Assembly (NCBI GenBank): GCA_963556145.1
Contig: OY744469.1
Location: forward strand, 6,110,767-6,174,766
Direction: 5' to 3'
Source of the DNA: Hygrocybe punicea
Lineage: Eukaryota; Basidiomycota; Agaricomycetes; Agaricales; Hygrophoraceae
DNA: 64,000 bases
Shown: positions 12,560 to 24,116 of the stretch, piece after piece
How positions within the stretch are numbered: the first letter of the stretch is position 1
Layout: every line of letters begins with the position of its first letter
Notes under the pieces: model-generated
What the model saw: the letters and a program-made list of their open reading frames with translations, nothing else
Database searches by the model: none
Told to the model about the DNA's origin: nothing
Position numbers and translations under genes: made by a program

Positions 12560-13400
12560 TCCGACGAGGGCGTGAGCGGCCGGAGATGTCGACTTTGGCT
12601 GGGGCACGAAGCCGGTGACGTGGCATGGCGTTGGGGGCTCGAATATAACGGGGACAGCTTGTACGGGTTTGCGGGGGCGATGTAGGGTGCTGGGATGTGA
12701 TACGAGCCGCCGGTGGGTCCTACGAAGGCGTGAGCGGCCGAGGAGGTCGTATAGGCGGGTGCATGGGGCGAGGTGACGTGGCACGCGTGTGGGACATCGA
12801 CGACAGCGAGGAGGACCCATGAGGGCTCGCAACTGGTGTCGTGGGGTCGTAGGAAGCGGTGCGAGGCGACGGGGAGGTCCAACGAGGGCGTGAGCGGCCG
12901 GAGATGTCGAGTAAGCTGGGTCGCGAGGCAGGGTGACGTGGCACGGCGTGGGGGATCGATAACGAGGAAGACGGCATTTGATGGCTCGCAACTGGCGTCG
13001 TGGGGTCGTAGGAAGCGAGGCAAGGCGACGAGGAGGTCCAACGAGGACGTGAGCGGCCGGGGATGTCGAGTACGCGGGCGTATAAAGCGGTTTGGCGTGG
13101 CATGGCGTTGGGGACTCGATAACGGCGAAGACGGCTCGTGAGTGCTCGCGAAGGGCGCTGTGGGGACCCGGAAAGCCATACGAGGCTGCGTGGGGGTAGC
13201 AACGAGGGCGTGAGCGGCCGGGGATGTCGAATAGGCGGGTGCATGAGCTGGGATGACGTGGCGACGCGTTGGGGACTCGATAATGGCGGAGACGGCTCGT
13301 GAGGGCTCGTGAAGGGCGATGTGGGACTCTGGGAAGCGGTGCGAGGCGACGGGGTGTCCAACGAAGGCGTGAGCGGCCGGAGATGTCGACTTGGCTGGGG
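12560..13400. repeat. 160-bp tandem repeats inside LARD copy 1
   Basis: The landmark GTGAGCGGCCGG recurs near 12572, 12730, 12890, 13049, 13210 and 13369, a spacing of about 160 bp. This periodicity is what creates a 601-residue Pro/Arg-rich open frame on the minus strand. Confidence 0.8.
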
Positions 13401-14187
13401 CACGAAGCCGGGTGACGTGGCACGGTGTGGGGCATCGATAACGGCGAAGATGGCTTGTGAGGCTCGCGAATGGCGTCGTGGGGCTGTAGCTCAGTGTTGA
13501 GGGCTCGAACGCGGGGGCTGCTCGCATGAACTCGTGAAGGGCGCTGACGTGGTTTTGCTGGTAACTTCGTGGGCTCAGACGATGGGGGGGCTTGTAAGGG
13601 CTTGTATCCGGTGACAAGTGCGAGTTCGTAGACGCGAGCGGCTGGGGGTGCACAGGCTAAACCCGTTGCACGGAGATCCGTCTGTTCCGAGTTGTGAGTG
13701 ACGCGTGAGTGCCGTTGGGCGAGTCGATGTTTTGGGGCTTTCCGGTCGCGGTTTTTCGACGGGTATCGGTGGGGAGTGGGATTCCGAGCGTGTTGGGAGT
13801 CTATAAACGAATGTGGATGGGATGGATGTGACGGAATTCGAGTCGAAAACGAGAGTGTTGGATCGTGGCTGTGCAAGTTTCCTAAAGCGGTAAACGGCCG
13901 CTGGGTCGGCCGCACAAGAGCGGGTTCGAAGTTGTACGTGAAACTGAACAATTGTAGTCGTCAAAGAAGAGAGGATAGTAATAAAATCAAACCCTAATGA
14001 TGGTGCGATAGTTGGAGATCAGATTGTCGAGGGATCGGATGTCGGATGTAAAGGGGTCGGTAACGGCACTAACGGGTGTCGGATGTGTAGAGTGCGGCGG
14101 CAGGGCTTGTTTCGAAATGACGAAAGGAAATATAGGGCGGAATGAATGTGTCTTGGCACTGAATTACTCCTCGCGGTGGGCTCCAGA

Positions 14188-15098
14188 TGTAGATGCGGGT
14201 TCTTGGTGGCTTCGGAACTATATAAAGAAATAATATAAAGATCCTAACCTGTGGGTGTCAGCGTAGAAGTGACTGGATAAATCAGTGTCGGTGGAATAGA
14301 AGTAAAAAGAAGGGAATGTTAGTAAAAGTAAAGCCGCCACGTAAAACTGGACTAATAACGACGAAGCCGGCGATGAACGGAGTGAAAACGGACAAATAAT
14401 AAAGAACCCGACGATGCCGACGATGTCGGGTACGGCGGGTCGGGTCGGGTCGGGTCGGAAACGATGAACGAATATACGGAAACAACGATGAAGACGACGA
14501 AGAGGACTATAAAAAGCTAAGGGTCTACATGGACGAGCATTTGAAGGGATTAAAAGGCGATTCTGACTGAAGGGAAATGGGGACTAATGGTATGTTATTT
14601 TGTACGGTCGTCGGGGACCGTTTTTATAGTACAGGAAACAGTAATCTACTTTCGGACGTGTCTACTTCGGCCGATGGTAAGCTACAAAGAAAGGTTGGAA
14701 TGGGGATGTGGAAAGGGGGGTTGCAAAGCAACGAAGACAGGAAATGGAGGGGAAAACGAATATGCAAGGAAAAGATCTAGAAAGTCCTACATATCTCCAA
14801 AAGGACGAGGGGATGCATAAATAAAGTAAATCCGAAGTCGGGGATTGAGTCCGAAGAGATCCATCTCCTGGAATTGGAACTCCGAGGCGTTTGAGGCTGC
14901 CGGATTTGGTCTGAGAGCGGCTGTGACGAAGCGGCATACGTCGGGTTATGTCGGTCACGTCGGGTCACGTCACGTCACGTCACGTCGGGTTGCGTCGGGT
15001 TACGTCGGGTTCGAATGCAAGTCGAATGGCGGCATCGGGTTGGTCCGGATTCGTGATATATTGATGATACGGACTCAGAGGGACGTCGACCCTCTACA
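14188..15098 (-). repeat. LARD copy 1, 5' LTR (right)
   Basis: 911 bp, the partner of 9196-10106. The sequence next to it, complement(14169..14187), reads TCTGGAGCCCACCGCGAG, with TGGAGCCCACC as the likely tRNA primer-binding site. Confidence 0.9.
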
Positions 15099-16350
15099 GC
15101 GTGTATTGAATTTGACCTGTTAGTCATCAATCCCGCCGTAAAACTCAAGTGGTACAAGTGATGGGAACCTTCCAAAGTAGAGTCCGTGATAGCACTGTTC
15201 ATTCGTGAGGTGCGTGAACTGTCTTTTGCACATCCTAACAAGCTAATGTAAAACCCAGCTGCGAGCCTACCAGAAACAACTAGATGTCCACAGCCAACCC
15301 CCAGCAACTAGGTCTGGCACAGCCCGGCATTTCGATGCTTGGGCTGATGAAATTCTTGGCCTTGAGGAGGAGGATATCACACAGGGACGTACCTTGGAGG
15401 GAGAAGTTGCGTCATATCTGGCAGATTCACAGATCGGAACCAGCATGCTGACATATTGGTATATGTTCCATTCATCGGTTCAAGTCCTCTGATCTAAATA
15501 TCTCTATATTACAGGCAGGAGAACCAGTTGCGCTATCCCACAATTTTTGCACTCGCGATGGATATTCTTCCTATCCAAGGTTCTGCTGTACCTTGTGAAC
15601 GGGTGTTCTCGTCCAGCAAAGAAACCACAACTGTGCGTTGCAACCGCCTTGGCCCGGAGCTAATGGAAGCTCTGCAAATGCTGAAGTTCGCATACAAGAA
15701 GGGGAGGGAGCTAGATTTCACTGTGGGAACCAGTCGAATGGATGAACTTGAGCAACTGACTGCCTTGACTGGCAGTATGCCCGGAGATATGTCAGATTTC
15801 ATTGAACACTTGCGGGGCCAGGCATAGACTCAGAATTCCATGTACAACAACCTTAGATTGTCGAGTGCTCGGAAACAAGCAAATGGGCATTGAAAAAGTT
15901 CCTAATATGGAGATGAGCTCCAGCTTACCAGCTCATTAGCAGCTTGAGCTGAAGCTGCCTTCCATTTTGAACGAAGCTGAGCGAAGAGAAGCCAAACTGT
16001 GGGAAAAGCCAATGAAGCTGAGCCAAAGCCGAGCGGAGCCAAGCGGTGGCAACACTACCCCACACATCGGACAGGCCCAGCTTTCGGCCAGTCACACAAT
16101 GTCACAGTGGCATATTTGAACCCCGCCTGTCAAAGCGTGACCAATTGCCTTTTTTTCTCCTCACCACTAACTGCATTTTACACCTAGAAAACACTTCTAA
16201 AATAACAATATGATGTATTATATGTCTTGTAGCAAGTTTACTGTGGATTGAGTTAAAATCGAGTGAGAAATTCGAAGTGGCCGAAAGCTGGGCCTGTCTG
16301 ATGTGTGGGGTGATGATAGTATCTTGCATTATCATCTCTTCCAAGTCCAT

Positions 16351-16600
16351 ATAGTTATTATTAAAGTTGATCAAAATTCGTCACATTTGCAGAGGATTGG
16401 GCATGGGCTACAGTGGGTTACAATGGGCCTGGAAGATAGTCAACTAGTCACATCAGCTTATCAAGTTCACCCAATTATTATTACAGTTGATCAAAATATC
16501 TCACATTTGCAAAGGATTGGACATGGGCTACAGTGGGTTATAATGGACCTGGAATATAGTCAACTAATTGCATCAGCTTATCTAGCTATGGAAATCGAGA
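16351..16600. repeat. Two-copy 120-bp tandem duplication
   Basis: GTTGATCAAAA occurs at 16366 and again at 16486, and the sequence between is repeated with about 85-90 percent similarity by eye (TCACATTTGCAGAGGATTGG versus TCACATTTGCAAAGGATTGG). The duplicated segment is not coding. Confidence 0.75.
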
Positions 16601-16760
16601 GTGATCAGCTCAAAAATCTGAATTCTGGAGTCATACTGACATTGAAATAAGGCAAAGTAAAAAGTAAAAAATGAGAATACATTTATTGTGTGACACAATT
16701 CTGAGTCCATAGGCTTAGTTTAGATGTCAAAAAATGTGTCAAGCACAACTTGAACTTCCT

Positions 16761-17800
16761 ATTGATGAGATCATAAAGCAATGGGTTATTATAAGAATAT
16801 CTACTATGGAATACACATAAGATATAAAGATGTCAGTGGGGGGTGGGCAAAACCAGTGAGGGAAGAGTGGGAGAGGACAGGGAGAGGGCAGGAGGTGGTG
16901 CAGCCATGCAGGAGGGTGGGGGTCACAGTAGGCAGGAGAGGCTGGGAAAGGGCAGGAGGAGGAGGGAGGGGGGAGGGGAAGGGGGAGGGAGGAGGATGTG
17001 GGAGAGGGAAGGAGGCAGTGGAAGAGGAAAGGAGAGGGCCAGAGTGCAAGGGTGGAGGGAAGTTGATGGCGCTAGAGGGTGGTGTTAGAAAGGTGATCTA
17101 GCAGAAGAATTGGTTAGTAACTGATAGTAAAATAAGTTACTTACCTGCCCATGTATGCACAGCCTGCTAGTCATTGACAATGATTTTGGTGCTGGAAACA
17201 ATGTTGAATTTGGAAGTTGCCAGGTTCCAGAAAGTTTGAGGTGCAATCTGGCAACTTCCGAGTTGTTTTCCTTCCTTGATGTTTTCAACATTGAGCAGAC
17301 ACCCTTGTCATTGCCATTGCTTGGGGAGTGGTTGCACAGTGTCCATTTCCAGTGACTAGGTGAGGAAAATTCAGTTCTTGATATAGCATGATACCATCTA
17401 ATTACTCTGCTAGATTGTTGACACTAGAAAACTGCCCTCCAGCGCTGTCAACCACCCCCAGGGCCCCATCCCTCTCCATCCCTCCTTTGCTCTCTCCATC
17501 CCTCCTCTGCCCCTCCCACCCTCTCCATCCCTCCCTGCCCTCTCCTGCCTTCTCCCACCCTCTTGCATTCTCTCCCACCCCTCCTTCCCTCCCCACCCTG
17601 ACCCTCCCAAACCCTCTTCTTTCCTCCCCTGCCCTTTCCCAGGCTTTTCCAGCCTCCCACCTTCCCCCACCCTCCTGCACTGCCTCCCGCCCTCTCCCAC
17701 CTGACTGGTTTTGCCCACCCTCACTACTCTATGACATCTTATAGCCTATGTGTATTCCATAGATTTATATTCTTATAATAATCTTTATGACCTCATCAAT
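16761..17800. mobile_element. Foldback (inverted-repeat) element with polypurine arms
   Basis: The left arm, from about 16761, and the reverse complement of the right arm, up to about 17800, share ATTGATGAG.TCATAAAG, TTATTATAAGAATAT and TATGGAATACACATA. Both then enter a 250-330 bp AGGAGGG-rich tract. Weaker similarity continues outward to about 16640 and 17930. The centre (17100-17400) contains a second hairpin, with CAATGTTGAA near 17201 pairing with TTCAACATTG near 17283. No coding capacity was found, and no clear target duplication, so the ends are provisional. Confidence 0.6.
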
Positions 17801-17899
17801 AAGATATAACTCTCAAAAATGACCTCCAAACTGTGAGCGCCATTAAGTGACCCATCAGCTTTTGGCTTTCCCTATCTTGTCAAATATTCTCATAATTTT

Positions 17900-18575
17900 A
17901 CCTAATTTTATTAGCCTAAAAAGGCAATTTAAAAAAAAACCATCAGCTATAGTCATGGCAACACTAATCCAGTGGGTCCACTGGGAGGCTGTGCCACTGT
18001 TTTTCAAAGTCCCATGACATGGTATCCCATGCAAGATTGCCAGATATGGATTTGATGTCAGGTGATAGCCACATACAGCTGTCATGACCTCAAGACCCGA
18101 ATCAATTTAGTTTTTGCAGAGTCACAATTGCCACAACCTTTTGACTTGATATCAACTCAAGCTCAACTCAAGGTCCACTAAGTAGCAGACTGTTCACATA
18201 CATATCAGCTTGTCCTCAGGCTGATGACAGACATTGTGGTCCTTCTATATGCAGCCAGTAGAATGACAAACCAATTACCATTATGCAAATATTATTATAG
18301 TACATGGTAAACTACTAAATGGGAAAGGGGAAAATGAAAAATGCTCTCTGCCACAAATCAGAGTCTGCAATCCTTCTCTCAACCTTCAACATCAGCATTT
18401 GGATTGTCCATCATCATCATTGTCAGTGTTCTTCCCCATTGTTGTCCTGTTGTCATCCATGTGGATAACATGGTTTTTTTAACAAAAAGACTATATAAGA
18501 GAATATACATCCTTGTTGTCTCCTAACCATCCATCATGGTCACATAGTATGTCATTGCCATGTGGTTGAAGGTGG
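17900..18575. other. AT-rich non-coding stretch
   Basis: No convincing open frame, RNA gene or repeat boundary is visible. It was contiguous with 37684 onward before gypsy A inserted. Confidence 0.4.
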
Positions 18576-19369
18576 TGTAGAGGGTCCTCGACCCTCTGAG
18601 GCCATAAACTCGATATCTCACGAATCCGCTTGAACCCGATGTCTCTAGCAATCCACACTCGAACCCGACGCAACCCGACGTAACCCGACACATACCAACT
18701 AGCACGGCCGCTCACGTACCTGGTGGGTCCACCTCCTAAAGCTCACGGAACTTCAAATATCAAAGATAGATCTCATCGGACTGGGATCCTGACATCGGAC
18801 TTGCCTTATTCGCGCCTAGCGTCTCCCTTATGGAGATATAGTAAAGTATATTACATCTTTTATGGTTTTTTATATCTTCCACCCATTTTCCCTGTCATGG
18901 TCACCTCGCAACCCTCTTCCTACTTCTCCATTTTTATTCTCCTTTGTTTTCTCTCATCGGCCGAGGACTCTCGTCCGAATCTAGGTACAGAAATTTGTAG
19001 TATAAAAATGGTGCCCAAGCGCCATCTCTAAATAAGAAACCAGTTCCCCCGTTTCCTCTCTCTGAGAATTAGTATCTCAGTAAAACCCATCGCACACATT
19101 ACTCATCGGTTTCCTCGACGCTCTCCCCATTGTTCTACCGCCTTTATCTCTACGTCTCTCGTCACCCGACACCCGACCCGCCGTACCCGACATCATCGGC
19201 TTCATCGGCTTAGATCGGCTTCGATAGTTTTAGTAGTTTTACTCGGCGGCTCTCTACTCTTTCCTTCTTATCATCTCACTGAAGCTTGTTAGACTATTCC
19301 TAGTCACTTCTACGCTGACACCACAGGTTAGGATCTTTATTCTGCAGCCACCCCGACCTCGCCTTTACA
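18576..19369 (+). repeat. gypsy A 5' LTR
   Basis: 794 bp, TGTAGAGGG...CTTTACA. A TATAAAA box lies at 19001-19007, the likely promoter. Its first 25 and last 60 bp resemble the ends of the LARD LTRs. The following TCTGAAGCCCACC at 19370 is the probable primer-binding site, one base different from that of the LARDs. Confidence 0.9.
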
Positions 19370-19393
19370 TCTGAAGCCCACCATGAGGAATAG

Positions 19394-22020
19394 TCTAGCA
19401 CCACCATAGCTTCCTGTTCCCATATCCCTCCCTCTGACCATCATCTTCGAGATCTTCCTCGAAGAACTCTTCAACAAGAACTCTCTTTAGCCGCTTTCGA
19501 CCTGACAATCGACGATGACTTCTTCCAGCTAGTACCCGACCACCTCGCTCGACACAACAATCTCCCGCTCGTCTCAGGGTCAAACACCCCCCTATATCTT
19601 TCATCCAACAGTCTCGAATCAGTTGATATACCGATTATTACGATAACACCCGACTCATCTGATCTCAGTTCGACACCCGCATCGCCTACGTCCCTGACTT
19701 CGACCTCATTAGAACCCCCATCCACGTCTTTGCTCTCGACATCGAAAACTCCGTCATCATCATCGTCCCTGTCTTCATCTTCGCCTACGCTGTCATTGTC
19801 CATGTTACCTGACCCGCTCATCGTACACCTGACAACCACTTCATCGACATCTCAGCTCCTTCCACCCACAATGACTTCGACCGCCGGATCCTTGACCGCT
19901 ACCGTTCCCCATGTTACTCCACGACAGATGCCCGCTCGCGGTCACTTCATGGCCCCGACCTTCGATGGGAACCCCCTGAATCTAAACCGCTTCTTCGAAG
20001 AAGTCGAGATACTTGCTGCCGATGCTGCTCTCAACGACACAGGACGCATCAAGCATAGTCTGCGCTACACGTCACTTAGCGACTACGAGCTTTGGGCAAG
20101 TTTACCTAGCGCGACCGGTGTCAATTATGCCGCGTTCAAAAGGAGCGTACTTGTGCTTTACCTGGGCATGGAAGATGATCACCGGTACACTATGGCGGAT
20201 CTCGACCGTCTTAAGCACACCCAAACCACTTACGGTATCCGTACCCGCGCCGAACTTGGCGAATATTACTGTGAGTTCATCTGGATCTCAGGATTCCTCT
20301 TAGACAAGGGTCGAATCTCTCCTCGAGAACGCAACATCACGTACGAGAACGGCTTCCATGCCGAGCTTAAAAAGGACATCAAAACCCGTCTACAGTACCA
20401 AAAGCCGAACCATTTCCACAGCGACCCTTACGACTTCCAGGACTTCCACAACTGCGCCCACTTCCTGCTGGCCGGAACCGCGGCTGAACCGTCCACCGTC
20501 TCTCATCTATTGTCAACGTCGCCTGCCGCCATCCAGTACTCGACTCCAATAGAACCCGCCACCCGCTACCCGCTACCCGCTCACTATGACCCGGTCATTC
20601 CTAAAGCGGAACCGGTCGAACCTAATGTATCCGACCTCTTTCGTCTCGTTTCACAACAACTTGCCATCCTCACGCAAGCCCTCACCGAACGTAACAACCC
20701 CCCAAAGCCGTGTGCAAATAGGGCTGAGCTGACCACCATGGGACAGGGTTTCACCAATTTCAACTGCCTCTTTTGTGACAACCCGTTCCATCATATATGT
20801 GATTGTCCCATATGCGAGCAGTACACTCGAGATGGAATATGCCGCAAGAATGAGCATGGCCGCATCGTGTTGCCTAACGGAATGTATCTTCCAAACGCTA
20901 TCGTCAGCAAAAATATGAAGGATCGCTTCGATGCGTGGCATGCACAGAACCCTGGCAACCATGCTCCCCCTGCCCACAACCCCACAGAACCGTTTCAACG
21001 CGACCCACCGCCTCATGTCAAAACTAACTTCGTCTCCGCTGTCGAAGTACCCACCTATGAACCAGATGTCACCACCGAGTACGCCGACATATTTCAGTCC
21101 ACGACGTCCGACATCGACAACGACAACGAACAGATTAAGGTTTTGGAAGCTGAAGTGCAGCGGCTTCATAAACGGGTTAGATTCGACGGCGTAGAGATCC
21201 CCTCTAAAGCGAAAGGCAAGTCTAGAGATACGTATCCCAATCCGCCTGCCGCTTCCACGTCCATCCCCACCGCGAAACCCGCCGAGAAAACGGCCAGACC
21301 TATCAATGAGCAGCTGATCACCATAGTCCCCCGTTCGAACATGCGGCCCACCGACCCGACTGCCTTCATGCCGCGCACTCCCCAGAACCTTCCCGCGTCA
21401 CACCCCCAATACTGCTACCAGGCCCCCATCGAAGATCCCGGTATCGCCAAATCCATCATCGACCGCGCGCTGGATTCTCAAGTCTGCATTTCGCAATGAG
21501 AACTTTTAGCCATGTCGTCCGATGCCCGCCGTCACATGAAGGACCTCACCACTTCGAAAAAGGTCACCGCCGAGAGTAACAACGTCAAGGTCTTCCATTT
21601 TCACACACCCGAAATCCCTACCCGCGCTTGCCAACATTGTCAAGAAAACGTCCCGCTCATCATCGGCCGAGACTCAGTCCCTCTTCATGCGGTCTACCCG
21701 CTCATCAACAGCAAGTTCGTATTTGAGTGCGTCCTCGACAACGGCTCTATGATCATCAGCATGCGACGCGATATTTGGGAGAAACTCAGTTACGGCCTCC
21801 AAAATATGAAGATGCGGATGCAGTCGGCAAATAAAAGCGACAACAACACCCTCGGCCGGATTGCCAACCTAAAATTCACTTTTGGCGAAGTCGATCTTTT
21901 CCTCCAAGTCCAAGTCGTCGACGACGCCCCCTACGAGATCCTCATTGGCCGCCCATTCTTCACACTTTCCGAGGCCCTTACGAAGGATTATAAAAACGGA
22001 GAGCAACAAGTCACGCTCAC
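19394..22020 (+). pseudogene. gypsy A gag and protease, one in-frame TGA
   Basis: One frame stays open from about 19394 to the foldback insertion at 22022, except for TGA at 21497-21499 (probably CGA in ISQ-R-ELLAM). Gag has a Ser/Thr-rich N-terminus, a capsid-like helical region and a CX2CX4HX4C zinc knuckle (CLFCDNPFHHICDC) at about 20764-20805. After the stop comes a retropepsin-like aspartic protease with the active-site string VLDNGS at 21731-21748 and ILIGRPF near the end. No single ATG is clearly the start; an ATG lies in the primer-site region in another frame, so the N-terminus is uncertain. The frame ends where the nested element cuts it. Confidence 0.82.
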
Positions 22021-22099
22021 GCAGTGGTCCCTGTGGTTTTAGTTAACTCAACCCCAGTTAACGAAAGTTAGGTGTACTATCTGCACTAGTAGCTGGGGC

Positions 22100-22885
22100 T
22101 TAAGTTAAACTCCCAGACAGTGCCTGCTGTGATACAGTTAAACTCGGCATAGCAATTAGTGGTAGGTTCAGTTAAACTTGAGGCAGGAGTGGTAAGGCCT
22201 TCAGTTCACTGTATAGCTCAGTTAAACCCAACCCAGTTGTTACTGTGAGCTTAGTTTAACTGTGCACACTATTTACTGCACTGGCAGTTAAACTGAAAGC
22301 AGTACTTGCTGGATGTCTAGTTTAACTCAGAGCAGTTGCTACTGATTGCTCAGTTTAACCAGATACAGCACTTGCTGGACATCCAGTTTAACTCATAGCA
22401 GTAGCTGCTGGATGGTCAGTTTAACCAGGTGCAGCACTTGCTGCACCTCCAGTTTAACTCGGAGCAGCAGCTACTATACCTCCAGTTTAACCAGGTGCAG
22501 CAGTTGCTGGACCTCCAGTTTAACCATGTGCAGCATTTGCTGTACCATCATGTTAACTCAGAGCAGCAGCTACTGTACCTCCAGTTTAACCAGGTGCAGC
22601 ACTTGCTGTACCCTCAGTTGAACCAGGTGCAGCACTTGCTGCACCTCCAGTTTAACATGGAGCAGCAGCTACTGTACCTCCAGTTTAACCAGGTGCAGCA
22701 TTTGCTGTACCATCGGTTTAACTCGGAGCACTAGCTACTGGATGGTCAGTTTAACCAGGTGCAGCACTTGCTGCACCTCCAGTTTAACTCAGAGCGGCAG
22801 CTACTGTACCTCCAGTTTAACCAGGTGCAGCAGTTGCTGGACCCCCAGTTTAACTCAGAGCAGTAGCCACTGGATGGTCAGTTTC
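22100..22885. repeat. 33-bp tandem repeats, left arm of foldback
   Basis: More than twenty imperfect copies of a roughly 33-bp unit containing CAGTTTAACCAGGTGCAG and CAGTTGCTGGACCTC-like parts. The mirror array is at 25262-25930 with fewer units. Any peptide read here, such as QHLLHLQFNSEQQ, is a repeat artefact. Confidence 0.8.
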
Positions 22886-24016
22886 TTTTGGCAGTTGCCA
22901 GGGGCATTGTAATATAATTTGAAATGCAGTTATCAAAAGTACACAGAATAGCAAAATTACAAATTTATTCTTTTGAAAATGCAAAATATCTCAGTTTTAC
23001 CATCAGCCATTACAGGAGCTACTTATATGCCAAAATCAGAACTTACCCCACTTGGAATATTGTGCTTTTTTTGTTTAATATTACTCAATTGTAAATAAAT
23101 ACATACCTCATATGAATAACAATACCTCAATATTGCTTAGAATGACAATATAAATTAAATAATTATTTTATCTAAATACATAATTAAATAATTAAATATG
23201 GCTGGTGGTGGTGGGAGGAGGCAGAGGCTGGGGGTGGTGAGAGGAGGGAGGCAGGGTGAGAGAAGGGAGTGGGAGGTGGGAGGTGGTGGGAGGGGGGGTG
23301 AGAGTGGGAGAAGGAGTGGGAGAAGGGAGTGGGAGAGGGACGGGCAGCAGGGAGAGGGAGAGGAGGAGAGAGAGGAGGGGGGTGGCATGTACATACCTCC
23401 ATCGTCCTCGTCATCTACGTCTCCGTCGTCGTCCCCGTCCCCGTCTCCGTCTTTGTCTTTGTCTTTGTCTTTGTCTTTGTCTTTGTCTTTGTCTTTGTCT
23501 TTGTCCCTGTCGTCGTCGTCATCGTCGTCCCCCGTTCTCGTCGTCGTCCTGTCGTCGTAATCCCTCGTCGTTCCCTTCGCCATCGTCCCCTGGCTGGTCA
23601 TCGTCGTCTCCGTCATCCTGTCGTCCCGTGGCTGGCCGTCTCCATCCTCGTCGTCCCCTGGCTGGCCATCTCCATCCTCGTCGTCCCCTGGTGGGCCGTC
23701 TGTGTCCTCGTCGATGCCGTCTGGCGTGTCCTTGTCGTTGCCGTCTGGCACCTTCCCCGGCATCGCGGGCCTGTTTCCACTATCCTCACCGGGACCGTTG
23801 TCGTCCACGCCCATTGGCTTTGCTCAGGTGGCCGTGGCATTCTTGTCTGGGTTGGGTAGGTTGGTGGGTGTTCGCGTTCGCCTGCGTTTGGCGTGGGGTA
23901 ACTACACAAAATGTAACATCACTTAGCAAAAAAAAAAAGATTGAAAAAAAAAATACAACCTTGGGTGCTCTTCTGCACCCGTTTCGTGTCGTTGAAAAAC
24001 GACGAGTCAAGGCTTC

Positions 24017-24116
24017 NNNNNNNNNNNNNNNNNNNNNNNNNNNNNNNNNNNNNNNNNNNNNNNNNNNNNNNNNNNNNNNNNNNNNNNNNNNNNNNNNNNN
24101 NNNNNNNNNNNNNNNN
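24017..24116. other. Assembly gap (100 N) at palindrome centre
   Basis: Exactly 100 Ns lie between two inverted arms. 100 is a conventional filler length, so the true size of the loop is unknown. Confidence 0.99.

Larger units (their letters stand above)
9196..15098 (-). mobile_element. LARD-type non-coding LTR retroelement, copy 1
   Basis: A 5.9-kb element with two 911-bp LTRs that look nearly identical (I see two differences). It is flanked by a 4-bp duplication GCGT at 9192-9195 and 15099-15102. By LTR similarity to gypsy A and by the primer site next to the right LTR it reads on the minus strand. The 4.1-kb interior has no gag or pol: it holds short tandem arrays and GC-rich repeats. It must depend on proteins from another element. 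It sits in the ninth-exon/tenth-exon intron of the hAT transposase. Confidence 0.85.
6642..15827 (+). pseudogene. hAT transposase, intron-rich, two in-frame TGA stops
   Basis: Exons: 6642-7303, 7357-7654, 7709-7864, 7922-8164, 8217-8329, 8382-8556, 8611-8754, 8803-8907, 8959-9176, 15124-15209, 15259-15458, 15515-15827. Introns are 48-57 nt with GT..AG ends; the one at 7655-7708 is least certain. The protein has a Pro-rich basic N-terminus, then a BED zinc finger (DVWSFFSKE, CKLC, HLADAH). The RNase-H-like core follows (FTMDMWSDPN, ITLDNASNND, RCFPHIVNLACKA). It ends with the hAT dimerisation domain (PIQGSAVPCERVFSSS). TGA codons at 7206-7208 and 15159-15161 interrupt the frame; both could derive from CGA. 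The intron 9177-15123 contains the whole nested LTR element. Without the stops it would be an ordinary fungal hAT transposase. Confidence 0.88.
6252..16057 (+). mobile_element. hAT transposon hAT1 with nested LARD copy 1
   Basis: The element starts TAGTGTTGC at 6252 and ends GCAACACTA at 16057. A perfect 8-bp target duplication CCCCACAC flanks it at 6244-6251 and 16058-16065, as expected for hAT. Both subterminal regions (about 6265-6410 and 15900-16050) are packed with short AAGC/GAGC-type repeats of the kind hAT transposases bind. It carries one spliced transposase gene with stop codons. About 5.9 kb of its 9.8 kb is the nested LTR element at 9196-15098. Confidence 0.92.
6232..16322. mobile_element. 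TA-flanked MITE-like element split by hAT1
   Basis: Two inverted arms of about 45 bp are visible. The right arm is intact at 16278-16322. The left arm is cut in two: 6232-6251 (ATACTATCATCACCCCACAC) continues at 16066-16090 on the other side of the hAT element. Without the hAT insert the element is about 277 bp. Both ends show TA next to CTATCATC/GATGATAG, which would fit a Tc1/mariner-type MITE. The core at 16100-16260 is AT-rich with no coding signal. Confidence 0.7.

Noticed and set aside
12146..13951. 601-codon open frame on the minus strand rich in Pro, Arg, Ser and His
   Set aside because: It lies in LARD copy 1, follows the 160-bp tandem repeats, has a low-complexity product, and the equivalent region of copy 2 is broken in several frames. 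Not a gene.
22346..22734. Frames reading QHLLHLQFNSEQQLLYLQF repeats
   Set aside because: Translation of 33-bp tandem repeats; the peptide is an artefact.
23155..23814. Asp/Lys-rich 219-codon frame and its mirror at 24324-24953
   Set aside because: Produced by (CTTTGT)n and GTC/GAC repeats in the foldback arms; no domain, and mirrored by the inverted repeat.
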